Assembly: GCF_048544455.1 (NCBI RefSeq)
Contig: NC_133537.1
Location: forward strand, 314,484,238-314,548,237
Reading direction: 5' to 3'
Source of the DNA: Silene latifolia
Lineage: Eukaryota > Streptophyta > Magnoliopsida > Caryophyllales > Caryophyllaceae
Length of the DNA: 64,000 nucleotides
In this document: one piece after another, positions 1 to 9,711 of the stretch
Layout of the letters: each line of letters opens with the position of its first letter
Numbering within the stretch: the stretch's first letter is position 1
Position numbers and translations under genes: made by a program
Notes under the pieces: model-generated
Databases searched by the model: none
The model's input: only the letters and a program-made list of their open reading frames with translations
Told to the model about the DNA's origin: nothing

Positions 1-29
1 AAAGATAAACATATGACCCAAAATAGGGG

Positions 30-200
30 TCACTAGATCGAGTACAGGCCACTCGATCGAGTAAGGGACTTACTCGATCGAGTAGGTGAAGATCAGAAGC
101 ACGTAAAACAAATCATCAGGGCTACTCGATCGAGTAGCTAAGGTACTCGATCGAGTGCCCCCTTACTCGATCGAGTACCGAGGATACTCGATCGAGTACC
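30..200. repeat. Phased array of the palindrome TACTCGATCGAGTA in the retrotransposon leader
   Basis: Seven palindrome sites have CGATCG cores at 35 (degenerate), 54, 75, 127, 148, 168 and 189. Spacings are 19, 21, 52, 21, 20 and 21 bp, close to whole numbers of DNA helical turns. The array lies in the leader of the left-edge Tekay-like element. Confidence 0.9.
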
Positions 201-1149
201 CCAATTCTCAGCACTGTCCAGATTTCGTAAAACAGTCATAACTCACTCATTTCTTGGTCGTTTTGGGCGTGTGACCTATCGTTAGAATCGTAAAAGGACA
301 AGCTATCACCTCCAATTGGAATCACATCAAAATCATTTATGAATCTCAAGTTATAACAGTTTAAAGACAACCTCTTTATAATCGAAAAATACAACTACTT
401 GATTTTACTTCCAAACAACTTAAACAACAACCAAGCAAACAAAACCAGTCCAAAACTCATAAAACCAGTATTCATAATCATATGTTACTATTTTCAAAAG
501 CCAAACAACAACATTCATCATGCACATAACTTATCTAACTTGCCAATTATGACTTACTCACATGTTTTTATTCTATCACTTTTCGTAAACCAAAATCACA
601 AATACATGACATCAAGTCCCCTATTCACATGTTACTACCACGATGATTCATCTTTTCCACTAATTCATCCATCATACCACATATTTATCCACCATATTCG
701 TTCAACATATTCACTCAAAGACATGTTCAATTCACACTCCCAACCTTACGTACTTTTACTCAACACGACAACAACAACATGTAGACTTACACATCGCTTT
801 ATATATATATATATATAGACAAAACACTTTTCCCTTACATAACTATAACATGCCAAATTACATGTATCAATCATTATACTTTCATGCTTTACAATCCACC
901 AACATATAATTCACGTCATCATCATCAATTCATGCAACATACTACTACATAGATACACACAGCACACAATAAGCACATAACGATCCCGACACATATCCCA
1001 TGGTGACCGGTTCAAAATTGTAGGGCGAGTTCGCGACTTTAGGACGTCTCCCAAGTCTTTGCATTAGCTCCTACAACCTTTACCCCGGGTTCATTTTAAT
1101 TGACTCCCTAGATTCATTAGATTCATTGGTTACGGGTTTCGGGATCGTC

Positions 1150-1161
1150 GCTCTGATACCA
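1150..1161 (-). other. Primer-binding site (initiator Met tRNA type)
   Basis: On the minus strand this reads TGGTATCAGAGC, the standard plant Ty3/Ty1 PBS complementary to the 3' end of initiator methionine tRNA. It lies two bases inside the LTR end at 1164. Confidence 0.9.
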
Positions 1162-1163
1162 TT

Positions 1164-2593
1164 TGTAACACCCCATACTCCAAGTGCCTTACCAGGACCA
1201 CTCGGGTATAAGGATGCCACCATCTCGGTTACCCGAGGCATGATAACCATAAGACAATGAAGAAACATACTTAATTAAATAAGTTTAAGTGATTACATTA
1301 CAAACCAATCAAGCAAAATACAACTGTTCTCAAACTATAAACCAACGAAAGGAACTGTCCTAACAAACACACGGCGGAAGACTAAAGACTACGATATGTG
1401 ATGACTCCATCCCAGACTAGATCCCACGCGTATCCAAGATATACCGCCAAGCAATCGCTCACCACCCCGAATGGATCACCCGCAGTTTTTAAAACATTTA
1501 AACGGGGTCGAGTACTAATCACACAACTCAATATACATCAACAATAAGATAAACAGACATTTGAAATCACACACACACACACACACCACCAACCAATTCC
1601 CATCATCTCAATATCGATCGTCCACTTTGGACCGGCCCGCGATGGGGGACCGCAGCCCGTTCCCACCTAAGCCCCGCTCATCATACCGAGCGATAACCCT
1701 GTCCCATTAATGTGCACATCCCCTTCCGTGGCGGGTTCCACGAAGGGCGAAACTAGGGCGTGAGATCACTCCCGCAAGTGACCCCACTCAGCCGAGAACG
1801 CATCTCGAGAGCCATCAACAAACACAACCACAATCACAATCACAATCACAATCATCATATCAAACAACTAACTACAGCACATCACCAATATCCCATTATG
1901 GGACTAATACTGAGTAGGAAATCCTACCTGGAAAGCATAATTATCAGACGGTATCTACAGCTGTATCAAAAAGGCTCTTCTACAAAACCTCCTCCTATCA
2001 TACAAACATACAAACACTACCGAATCACAATCTATACAAAAACCCCCAAATCCCTAAATTAGGGTTTAACCAAATCAAAGGAAATACAATAAAAAGGGTA
2101 CATAGATCTTACCCTCGACGCAAGGAACTCAACGGTCTGAATTGCGACAAGAACTGACCGTCTGAACTCCGGGAATTGCTAAGAATGCGATTAGGAAGAT
2201 GAACTGGTTGCTTTCTCCCTTAAACAGGGTTTTAGGTTTTGCAAAAGTGATTTAAAACAATGACGATTATGTTTAAATACCTTAATCGCATAATTAACAA
2301 AACCCGAGAAAACTCCCCGTAAAACCGGACACTCGATCGAGTACCCAAGGTACTCGATCGAGTACCCCCTTACTCGATCGAGTACCCAAGGCTACTTGAT
2401 CGAGTACCCCCTTACTCTATCGAGTACCTAAGGCTACTTGATAGAGTACCCCCTTACTCTATCGAGTACCTAAGGCTACTTGATAGAGTACCCTACAGGT
2501 CAGAAACTTTTCTAAAACGCAACTTACCCTTACTCGACAGAGTAAGGCCTACTCGATAGAGTACCCCAAGACTTATAAATACGGAGTATTACA
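1164..2593 (-). repeat. 5' LTR of the minus-strand Tekay-like element
   Basis: The LTR begins TGTAACACCCC on the plus strand and ends GGAGTATTACA, so on the minus strand it reads TGTAATACTCC...GGGGTGTTACA. This is the same terminal pattern as the LTRs at 24420 and 31795. It contains a (CA)n run near 1567-1587, a CACAAT hexamer run near 1826-1852, and a palindrome array at 2330-2560. Length is 1430 bp. Confidence 0.85.
2330..2560. repeat. Phased palindrome array inside the LTR
   Basis: Cores lie at 2334, 2355, 2375, 2397, 2417, 2439, 2459 and 2481, then 2535 and 2554. Spacing alternates 20 and 22 bp through the main block. Later copies have decayed cores (TGATCG, CTATCG, TGATAG) but keep their position. 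Confidence 0.9.
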
Positions 2594-3280
2594 CCAAGGG
2601 CGTTGATAAGTGACCGAGGCACGCACTTTTGCAATCGGATTATGGAGGGGTTGCTAAAGAAGTACGGGGTCGTGCACAAAGTCTCCACCGCTTACCACCC
2701 ACAAACAAATGGGCAAGCGGAGGTGTCTAATCGGGAGATCAATAGTATCTTAGAAAAAACAGTGAACCCCGATAGAAAAGATTGGAGTCAAAGGTTAAAT
2801 GACGCTCTTTGGGCGTATCGCACCGCCTACAAGACCCCAATTGGTATGTCCCCGTACCGACTCATCTATGGAAAGGCATGCCACCTTCCTTTGGAAGTGG
2901 GTCACAAAGCCTATTGGGCCATCAAATCTTTCAACCAAAGCATAGATGATACGGGCCTCCATCGGAAGCTTCAACTTCAAGAAATTGAAGAAATTCGTCT
3001 TGATACCTACGATAATGCCGCCATATACAAGGAGAAGGCTAGAATATGGCATGATCGAATGATAAGTCGGCGGGAGTTCAAGGAAGGTACCAAAGTTCTT
3101 GTCTTCCAAAATAGGCTCAAGTTGTTCTCCGGAAAGCTAAGGTCAAGATGGTTTGGACCGTACATTGTAAGGAAAGTCCACTCTCATGGAGCGGTGGAAG
3201 TTGAAAACCCAAGCACGGGAAAGATGATCAAAGTGAGTCGACAACGTCTCAAAGAATATCATGAAGGAATGGAACCATAA
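2594..3280 (+). pseudogene. Integrase C-terminal part of Athila-like pol (interrupted)
   Basis: The frame opens at the insertion junction with [12 protein letters not shown], which holds the second catalytic Asp of the D,D-35-E integrase core. [14 protein letters not shown] follows with the catalytic Glu, then [19 protein letters not shown] and a C-terminal DNA-binding region ending near QRLKEYHEG. Integrase inserts retrotransposon cDNA into the genome. The zinc finger and first Asp are missing because the insertion at 2593 separates them. No internal stop occurs across 228 codons, so the insertion may be fairly young. An ATG at 2603 is only an internal methionine, not a true start. Confidence 0.85.
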
Positions 3281-4526
3281 TTGGTGGAAGAAGTCATTTT
3301 GGAAGACCCAATTTATCAAGCATGAACAAGAGAAGCACTAATTCAAGTCATCGACGTTAAAAATACGGCAACCTTTGTAAATACACTCTCCTTAGCATAG
3401 AATTTACCGCTTTCCATAGGTAGAATTTAAATTCACGTCATTTATAATTCCGTCATTTATATTATTGTTGATAAAATGCATTAAACATTCAATGAAGTTA
3501 CTAACATTCTTTTAAGTAATGAAGGATTTTGGGAAGCCATTATTGAAGTGAATGATTGGAACACGGATGGGAAAATAACGAAGCAAAGGCATAGTCGGGT
3601 CAAGGTTCAAAGGAAACACACCCAAAAGTGAACAAAAAGCCAAGGAAACAAAACTCAAAAAATTCGGAACAGACCAAAACCGCAGCCTGCGGCACCCACC
3701 GGAGCCTGCGGTGGCCACTGGAGCCTGCGGTGGCCACCGGAGCCTGCGGCTCTTACCGGAGCCTGCGGTGAGGTCTGAAAAATTTATCCTTGGCAACAAA
3801 AAACCCGACTAATCCCCCTTCCCCTCATAATTTCGCCTAACACCAAAAACATCACAACACCTCCCACCATCAACATCCCTCAACATCTCACCAAAATACC
3901 CCCAATCACTTAAACTTTCAACAAATTCACCATTTTTTACCCAAATCTCTTCCTTTCCATCAACAACACCAATTAATCGCTTCAAAATCGCCCAAATTCC
4001 AAAATTTCCCCGATTTTGCTCAAGAACCCTAAAAAATCCGGGTACCAATTGAAGCTTCAAGAGGACAATTAAAGGGTCAAGAAGGGGTTCACTAGCATCC
4101 ATTGACAATAACAAGCAACAATTTGTGGAATTCGGGGAGGTATAAACACCTAACCAAACTTTCAAATGCTTACTTAGTTAATAATTCGAAAATTAGCTTA
4201 ATCTAGTTAATTCTTTGGATTATTGTTGTTTAATTGTTGTTATTGTTCTTGTTGGTGGTAAAAAAATTTCTGGGTAAGGTTGGAGGAATCATCAAACACC
4301 ATTTACACTTGCCTTAAGTTAGGGCACACAAGGTGTTTGTTGATTTGCCTCAAAGAGTGCAAAAACAATTTTTGAGTGATTATTGTTGCTTGTAGTCTTT
4401 AAATTCTTTTTAGGGACAATGACAATAACACGAGAACCTACTTCAAGGAAAGGTAAGAGACGGGTGGTGGAGGAACCACAGGAATAAATTGAAGAGGGTA
4501 GTGGGGAAGAGTGTGAGGAGGTATAC
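3281..4526 (+). other. Inter-ORF region between pol and the ATHILA-type ORF
   Basis: No convincing coding sequence. It holds the 19-bp array and AT-rich DNA. A short frame starting with an ATG at 4419 reads toward the downstream ORF but is closed by a stop at about 4485, so it may be a broken N-terminus of that ORF. Confidence 0.6.
3677..3775 (+). repeat. 19-bp tandem array in the inter-ORF region
   Basis: Five copies of a CACCGGAGCCTGCGGT-like unit occur, with CCTGCGG cores at 3686, 3705, 3724, 3743 and 3762, exactly 19 bp apart. The same motif and period recur in this element's LTR at 7376-7450. Confidence 0.9.
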
Positions 4527-6110
4527 ATGGGGTGTGAAAACATGACCGCAAAACACAAAAAAATTCATGACCGGCTAGTAGAGCCTAGACGCCATCCCCT
4601 TATTACCACCACTTTCCTTGATGACGTCACTTTGGAGACCCTTGGCCTCATGGAATTTGCTAGACCTATGATGAGGAAAGTTGGACTTGAGTACTACTTG
4701 ACCGATGAGGGTAGGCACGGCACTTACCGTTCCTATACCTATGAGTTCATTTCTACGGTATCCGAGGAGATTGTGCCGGAGAGCGGTGAGAAAGTTGTTA
4801 AATTCCGATTGAACAAAAAGTGGCATACGGAGACCTATGACACAATAAGGGAGATACTTCACTTTTCCATGCCCCCTTCCGACATTATTGTGGCCCCGGG
4901 GAGACTTGAGTATTTGTGGGAGGAGCTAATGGGTACGAGAGTGACAAATAAAGATGACAAAGTTTCCCAAATAACCAACCCCGTCATCCGTTTATTGGGC
5001 CGTTTTATCACCTCTCTTTTCACTTCCGTGGGTGAACCCACAAAAGTCAATCGAACCGTGAGGTCTTGGATCTGTACCATGTTGCCGGAAGGAGTTGGGT
5101 GTCCGGATTGGGCTAAGCTCTTCATTGATTCTTGCATCAAACATCGTACCAAACAAGGGGGTGAAAAAATTAACCAAGGTGGGTTAATATCTCCCTTTAT
5201 GGATCATTATGAGGGGGGTGTCCCCGACAACCAAGATGTAAACAAGTGTGGGGGATGGAATGTGTACCATAGAACGGCTCTCGAGAAATACAAAATGTTC
5301 CACGTTCTTAGTACAAGACCTTTGAGAGGAATATGGTTGGGAGAACATGAACAAGGCTACCTAATTCTTCCTAGGCCACCAAACTCCCCACTACCAAGTG
5401 GGCACATGGCACGTGAATTCTTTTGCCATCCCGACCCGAAGGCACCCAACTTGTTAGCCCAAAGTCAAAAAGGAGGAGGAGATGAAAGAAGAGAAGAGGG
5501 AAGTGCGGTTCACCATCTTGAGAGTACTTCGCATCAACCTACCTTTCCCACTCACACCACCCACCATTACACCCCCATGTATGAAGCGGGGGGAAGCTCT
5601 AATGCTTCGGTTGCCTCATGGCAACAAGCAATGTATGACTACTTCAAGGATACAAGGGAGGTATTTACCACTATTAGTGGAAGGGTGGAAGAAAACCGGG
5701 CTTGTCAACAACAACAAACCCCAAGATTGGAGAATATAGATCAATGGAGAAGTGTGGTTGATGAAAGGGGAAGGTTGATAACGGAGGCCACATCGGCTCA
5801 TACGGTCTTGATGAGAGAAATGATTGCCAATCAAGAGGCTAACCGTCTTTGGCAACAACAACTTGACCAAACAATGACGGCCAATGCGGCCATGTGGAAA
5901 GAGCAAAATGAGTGGAGAAGCCAAGTGGACCACCAATTTGGGGTCCAAAATGAAAGACATCGCGAATATGTCCAAGATTCATACCACGATGCACGGACTC
6001 AAGAGGACACACTTGGGATAGCTATGCACGGGCAACAAGAGAAAGAGAAAGAAGATGGGAGAACCAAGGCACCTATGATCAAGGGGGGTGCCTCGGGTTC
6101 TCATGATTGA
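4527..6110 (+). CDS. ATHILA-type ORF downstream of pol (retrotransposon protein of unknown function)
   Basis: This is a 527-aa open frame between integrase and the 3' LTR. The N-terminal two thirds resemble the plant ATHILA ORF family (segments such as MEFARPMMRKVGLEYYL, ITNPVIRLLGRFI and SWICTMLPEG). The C-terminal third is rich in Gln, Glu, Arg and Asn and looks helical or coiled-coil. Extra ORFs in this place in Athila elements have been called env-like, but I see no clear signal peptide or transmembrane segment, so I do not assign an envelope role. The start is uncertain: 4527 is the first ATG of the long frame, and an upstream ATG at 4419 is cut off by a stop. The frame is intact although pol is interrupted, so the break in pol is probably recent. 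Confidence 0.65.
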   Translation: MGCENMTAKHKKIHDRLVEPRRHPLITTTFLDDVTLETLGLMEFARPMMRKVGLEYYLTDEGRHGTYRSYTYEFISTVSEEIVPESGEKVVKFRLNKKWHTETYDTIREILHFSMPPSDIIVAPGRLEYLWEELMGTRVTNKDDKVSQITNPVIRLLGRFITSLFTSVGEPTKVNRTVRSWICTMLPEGVGCPDWAKLFIDSCIKHRTKQGGEKINQGGLISPFMDHYEGGVPDNQDVNKCGGWNVYHRTALEKYKMFHVLSTRPLRGIWLGEHEQGYLILPRPPNSPLPSGHMAREFFCHPDPKAPNLLAQSQKGGGDERREEGSAVHHLESTSHQPTFPTHTTHHYTPMYEAGGSSNASVASWQQAMYDYFKDTREVFTTISGRVEENRACQQQQTPRLENIDQWRSVVDERGRLITEATSAHTVLMREMIANQEANRLWQQQLDQTMTANAAMWKEQNEWRSQVDHQFGVQNERHREYVQDSYHDARTQEDTLGIAMHGQQEKEKEDGRTKAPMIKGGASGSHD

Positions 6111-6130
6111 AGAGAAGGTTGTGACCTCCT

Positions 6131-6150
6131 CCACATTGAGGGCAATGTGG
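6131..6150 (+). promoter_or_regulatory. Perfect hairpin before an internal polypurine tract (module 1)
   Basis: Stem CCACATTG pairs with CAATGTGG around an AGGG loop. The purine-rich TGGGGGAGGA follows at 6161-6170. A second hairpin-polypurine module precedes the LTR at 6990-7029. This may be a second plus-strand priming site; that role is inferred. Confidence 0.7.
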
Positions 6151-6241
6151 AAAGCAAGTGTGGGGGAGGAATATGAATTGTAAATATATGTAAATTCCTT
6201 GGATGTTTATGCATTAAAAAAAAACAAACAAAAATCCCGGC

Positions 6242-6405
6242 TAGGTGAAAACCCACAAGGGTGGGCACCTAAGGCAAGATTGGGAAGGTGGCCGAGGATG
6301 GAATGAAAACCCGAACGGGCATTCCGGGAAAAATGAAAAATAGAGAAGCGAGCCACAATGAGAGGAAAGAAAAAGCTAAGGTGAAAACCCGAAAGGGCAC
6401 CTTAG
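6242..6405 (+). other. Three successive hairpins with a conserved AAAA bulge
   Basis: Hairpins lie at 6242-6271, 6300-6325 and 6376-6405. Outer stems are TAGGTG/CACCTA, GGAATG/CATTCC and CTAAGGTG/CACCTTAG. Each is followed by AAAA and then a CCC...GGG inner stem. Outer stems differ but stay complementary, while AAAACCC and GGGCA are constant. This suggests a selected RNA fold in the 3' UTR. Confidence 0.75.
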
Positions 6406-6989
6406 GCAAAATAAGGGATTTTCAACAAAAAAAAAATTGAAAAATTGAAAAAAAATGCAACACCAAAAAGATGGAGGGATAAGAAGGGAGTGATAAGGAG
6501 GGTCTTGGAAGGAGGCTAGGTTAGGATTTAATTTAATTTTTTAGTCACAAAAACTTGTTCTAAATTGGTGGTTTTTTGCCTTGGCTACTTTGGTTGTTGA
6601 TTTGCATAGGTGTGTGGCCAACCAAGTAGCATGATCATACCTTGCTTGAAGTGATAAGGAGGTGATATAAGTGGTGTAATATGATGAATTAGGAGTTGCC
6701 TAGGCCACTTTGCTATCACCTTGGGATAAGGTGAAAGTTGCCATCTCTTGTTAGTGATATAAGAAGGGTGGAGTTGGAATGAGTCGGAGTTGGTGGTGAG
6801 TTGTGTCTTTGTATGAGGGAGTAATAAGGAGGGGGAGTGAGAGAAGAGTTTGTATAAAACTTTGAGTCTAGATTTTCCTTTTCAATTGGTGGATTGTTTA
6901 AGAGGGAGTTATAAGAAGGTTGTAGTGAGGGATGAGTGGTCATTTACACCTACACTAGCTTATAGACTTGTGCAATTGCTTGCTTCGGG

Positions 6990-7029
6990 TTTTACTCGGG
7001 ACGAGTAAAAGTCTATGTGTGGGGGTATT
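6990..7029 (+). promoter_or_regulatory. Hairpin and polypurine tract at the 3' LTR boundary (module 2)
   Basis: Stem TTTTACTCG pairs with CGAGTAAAA around a GGA loop (6990-7010). TGTGTGGGGGTATT then runs to the LTR start at 7030. The tract is the likely plus-strand primer site for reverse transcription. Confidence 0.75.
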
Positions 7030-8600
7030 TGATAGCGTCAAATAGAGTCGAGTCAATTAAGTGTTGTTAGGTAAATAAAGTGGCCAAACGGAGCGATTTG
7101 TTATTGAATTAAGGAAGATTTGGTTTGATTGCTTGCTTGAGTCAGTTATAATTGATAGGATACAAAGGCTTGGAGTTCAACTTAAAAAGTCAACTCAAAG
7201 TCAACCAAGGTCAAAGCCGAGCGGTCAACAAGTCAAGGTCGAGACAAGCTTCCAAAGTCCCGACCCAAGTTCAAAGGAACGGGATAGATACACCGTTTGG
7301 AACCCTATACCACGGAGCCAAGACAAAGAGGGAGCAAGGTGATGACAAGCAATAAGTGGCAAAAAGTCAGACCAAAACCGCTGCCTGCGTCTCACACCGG
7401 AGTCTGCGGTGACCACCGGAGTCTGCGGTCCACACCGGAGCCTGCGGTTTGGTCTGCTTCGCAAAATTTAAAGACCGTATTTTGTGGAAATTGAAGGCCC
7501 GTTTTGGTTTTTAACCTAGAAAGGAGTGCAGCCCTATATATACCCCATGTTTTGAAGACCTAGATTAGCACCTAATTATTGAATAATAAAAAAGACTTGT
7601 ATGAGAAGAGAACTTAGTATTTGGGTGAAAATTGTAATCTTTTGTTGGATTTTGATGTCAATCTTTCCACAATTCTTGGATTCATCCATGGTTATGGAAG
7701 GCTAGACCTTTTATCTTGGTGTAATTTGGAACTCTCTACTTCCTTTAAGCTTTGTAAGACCTCCTTAATCATTGTTCAATAATTATTTCATTTCGAAAAA
7801 TAATTATTTCATTTCCTTTTGTTTACTTGTTTATGTTTGATGTTTGTGTGTTAGGAGTAATTAACCTTACATGTTATTCATCAAACTATTGCAATTTCTA
7901 GTTGTGGGTTTTACATCTCTAGAAATATATGAAACAAACTTGTGTTGTTATGAATTTGTTGTAAAGTTTGTAACTTTATGAGTAAGGTTTGAAAATTAGT
8001 CTTGGGTTGGTTGGTTTAAGGTCTCACAAGTTAATCCTAGCTCTTTCATTTGGCTTTGCTCTTATGTACTATCCTTTATGTGGTTTTCATTTGGGAAAAT
8101 ACATGAGTAGAATTGTTTTCTTCTAGCTTAGGAAGGAAATTCTTACCATCTTATAGAAGTAGTATTAGGTTGTTATTGAAGGATGAAAAGGAGTGTCTTT
8201 GTAGTTTAAGGAGTAGAGCTAGACCAAGTTACACCAAGTTCTCCCTTATATTGATCTTTGCATATCAAGTGTTTGTTGATTTGTCTCTTAGAAAAGTTTA
8301 CATCTTTAGTTTTGTTATGCTTGTTTCCAATCAAATGCCTTTTCCATTTATGTCTCCTACTTGTTGATCATTGTGAATATACATAGTTTGTGATTAGTCT
8401 TTGTTTGTTAATTTTAATCATCATTAGTATCTCAAATAGTTTACTAGTCAAGTTTTAGTTGTTAGACCTTCTCTTGGGTTCGACCCTTACTTATGCTATA
8501 CTACTATTCTTAATTGCATAGTGTAGAGTTGAGTTTGGTTTAGAAATTATTAATTTGATAGTTAATTCTAGTTATTAAGACACCTAGTTTTCGCGTATCA
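7030..8600 (+). repeat. 3' LTR of the Athila-like element
   Basis: It starts TGATAGCGTC just after the polypurine tract and ends TTCGCGTATCA at 8600, giving TG...CA ends and 1571 bp. A four-copy 19-bp array sits at 7376-7450 (cores 7384, 7403, 7422, 7441). The base after it (8601 GGGAG) is the expected place of a TSD, but the partner is outside the window. Confidence 0.8.
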
Positions 8601-9247
8601 GGGAGTAATTGTAAACTTCAAATATTATTAACAATAACTAAGAAGCAAACCATCAAATAACAATGAAATTTGGCATCATCAACCAAGTGTAGTCTAACAG
8701 GTTTCCAATTGATTCACGTCACTCACATTACTCCTCAAGTACTCGGCGTTAGGACACGCCAAGAACTTGAGAAAGAAGCAAGGCATGAACTCGCACACTA
8801 GTTGTAAGAATGTAACATGAACCGGTCTAATTCAATCATAATATGATATGCGATTTGCGTAGGTCATATGCTCGTTACATAGAAATACATATTGCGAAAG
8901 GTCATGTTGCTTAAATCTCTTAGGTAAGATCCATAAGAACACCAACCACTTTAATTTAAGTAATTTGAGCTTACAATAGAAGTATTCCTGACAGTTCATT
9001 TCGAAGTTCACTATTTATTTGTTACGGAGTATAAGATTTGGACGAATTTTGCAACGAAAAACTAAAGTCGTCGTCTGAGCGAGGGATTTTAATTTGCTCT
9101 TTGCACCATAAAAAAAAAAAAACTATTCGGAGGTAGTGCATTACGCGTGAAATATATCAGGTAAAGACAGTTATTGCTCCATGAAGCAGCCGTTTATGTA
9201 TAAAAAGTAAAAGCTTTTTTTCGAACGATCGACTCTACTACTTATAC

Positions 9248-9286
<39 letters not shown>

Positions 9287-9711
9287 AGTCCCAAAAACAT
9301 TAAAACTCATTCCTTGCTAAATACCCTGTTAAGTATTAATGGAAGGTGTGGTGAATTTTGTACGCTAGGGGTAAACAAAAGGTCATCCCTTGGACTTATT
9401 CAGTGGAACTAAAACCTCTATTTATTTGAACTACTCCGTATCCTTATACGAATAGACCGTCTCAGTTCTCACGTTATAAGACAATTTTACCCGATAATTA
9501 CAAATTTAGAAAAATGTTGTTTGGGAAGAGAAAAAGGAAGTATCGTAAACTGAAAAGCCATCAGAGGGATATGAAAGGTTACACGTTGTTTCAGTGTTAT
9601 AAATTTCAAGTACAACTTCCAAGTATTACCACTCGCACTATATATTTGTAACCTTTGGCCATCTAAGAATTACAGTAACTGCCTACATTTTCAAAAAAAA
9701 AACAAAAAAAA
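8601..9711. other. Intergenic region upstream of the RIN13-like gene
   Basis: No gene seen. It has a long poly-T run at about 9250-9279 followed by A, and TACTCCGTA-type motifs at 9023-9030 and 9433-9440. The segment near 9430-9490 (ACTCCGTA..., CCGTCTCAGTTCTCACG) looks like decayed MITE material, but no matching terminal repeats could be fixed. Confidence 0.5.
9639..9645 (+). promoter_or_regulatory. TATA box candidate for the RIN13-like gene
   Basis: TATATAT lies about 67 bp upstream of the ATG at 9712, a plausible TATA position for a short 5' UTR. Confidence 0.45.

Larger units (their letters stand above)
1..2593 (-). mobile_element. Tekay-like Ty3 LTR retrotransposon, 5' end only (runs off the left edge)
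   Basis: The 5' LTR (1164-2593) is followed, reading leftward on the minus strand, by an initiator-Met-type primer-binding site and about 1.15 kb of leader. No gag is reached before the window ends. The leader next to the PBS resembles the leaders of the two other iMet-primed elements here (near 21895 and 31660-31780), which supports the same lineage. The element sits inside the integrase of the Athila-like element that resumes at 2594. The target-site duplication cannot be checked because the other end lies outside the window. Confidence 0.8.
2594..8600 (+). mobile_element. Athila-like Ty3 retrotransposon, 3' part (5' part cut off by the insertion at 2593)
   Basis: In order this contains the end of integrase, an inter-ORF region with a 19-bp array, an ATHILA-type extra ORF, a structured 3' UTR with two hairpin-polypurine modules, and a complete 3' LTR. 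The integrase reading frame starts abruptly at 2594, exactly at the end of the inserted LTR, so the rest of the element should lie left of the window beyond the inserted element. Lineage is inferred from the integrase sequence, the extra ORF downstream of pol and the LTR-proximal sequence. Confidence 0.8.

Noticed and set aside
30..200. CRISPR-like array
   Set aside because: Regular short repeats, but plant nuclear DNA, palindromic units in retroelements, and no spacers of uniform length.
399..818. 139-aa ORF in the left leader
   Set aside because: Low-complexity His/Asn/Thr-rich translation of an AT/CA-rich retrotransposon leader, no recognisable domain and not in the sense of the element.
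8113..8367. 84-aa ORF in the Athila-like LTR
   Set aside because: Lies in an LTR, hydrophobic low-complexity, no homology recognised.
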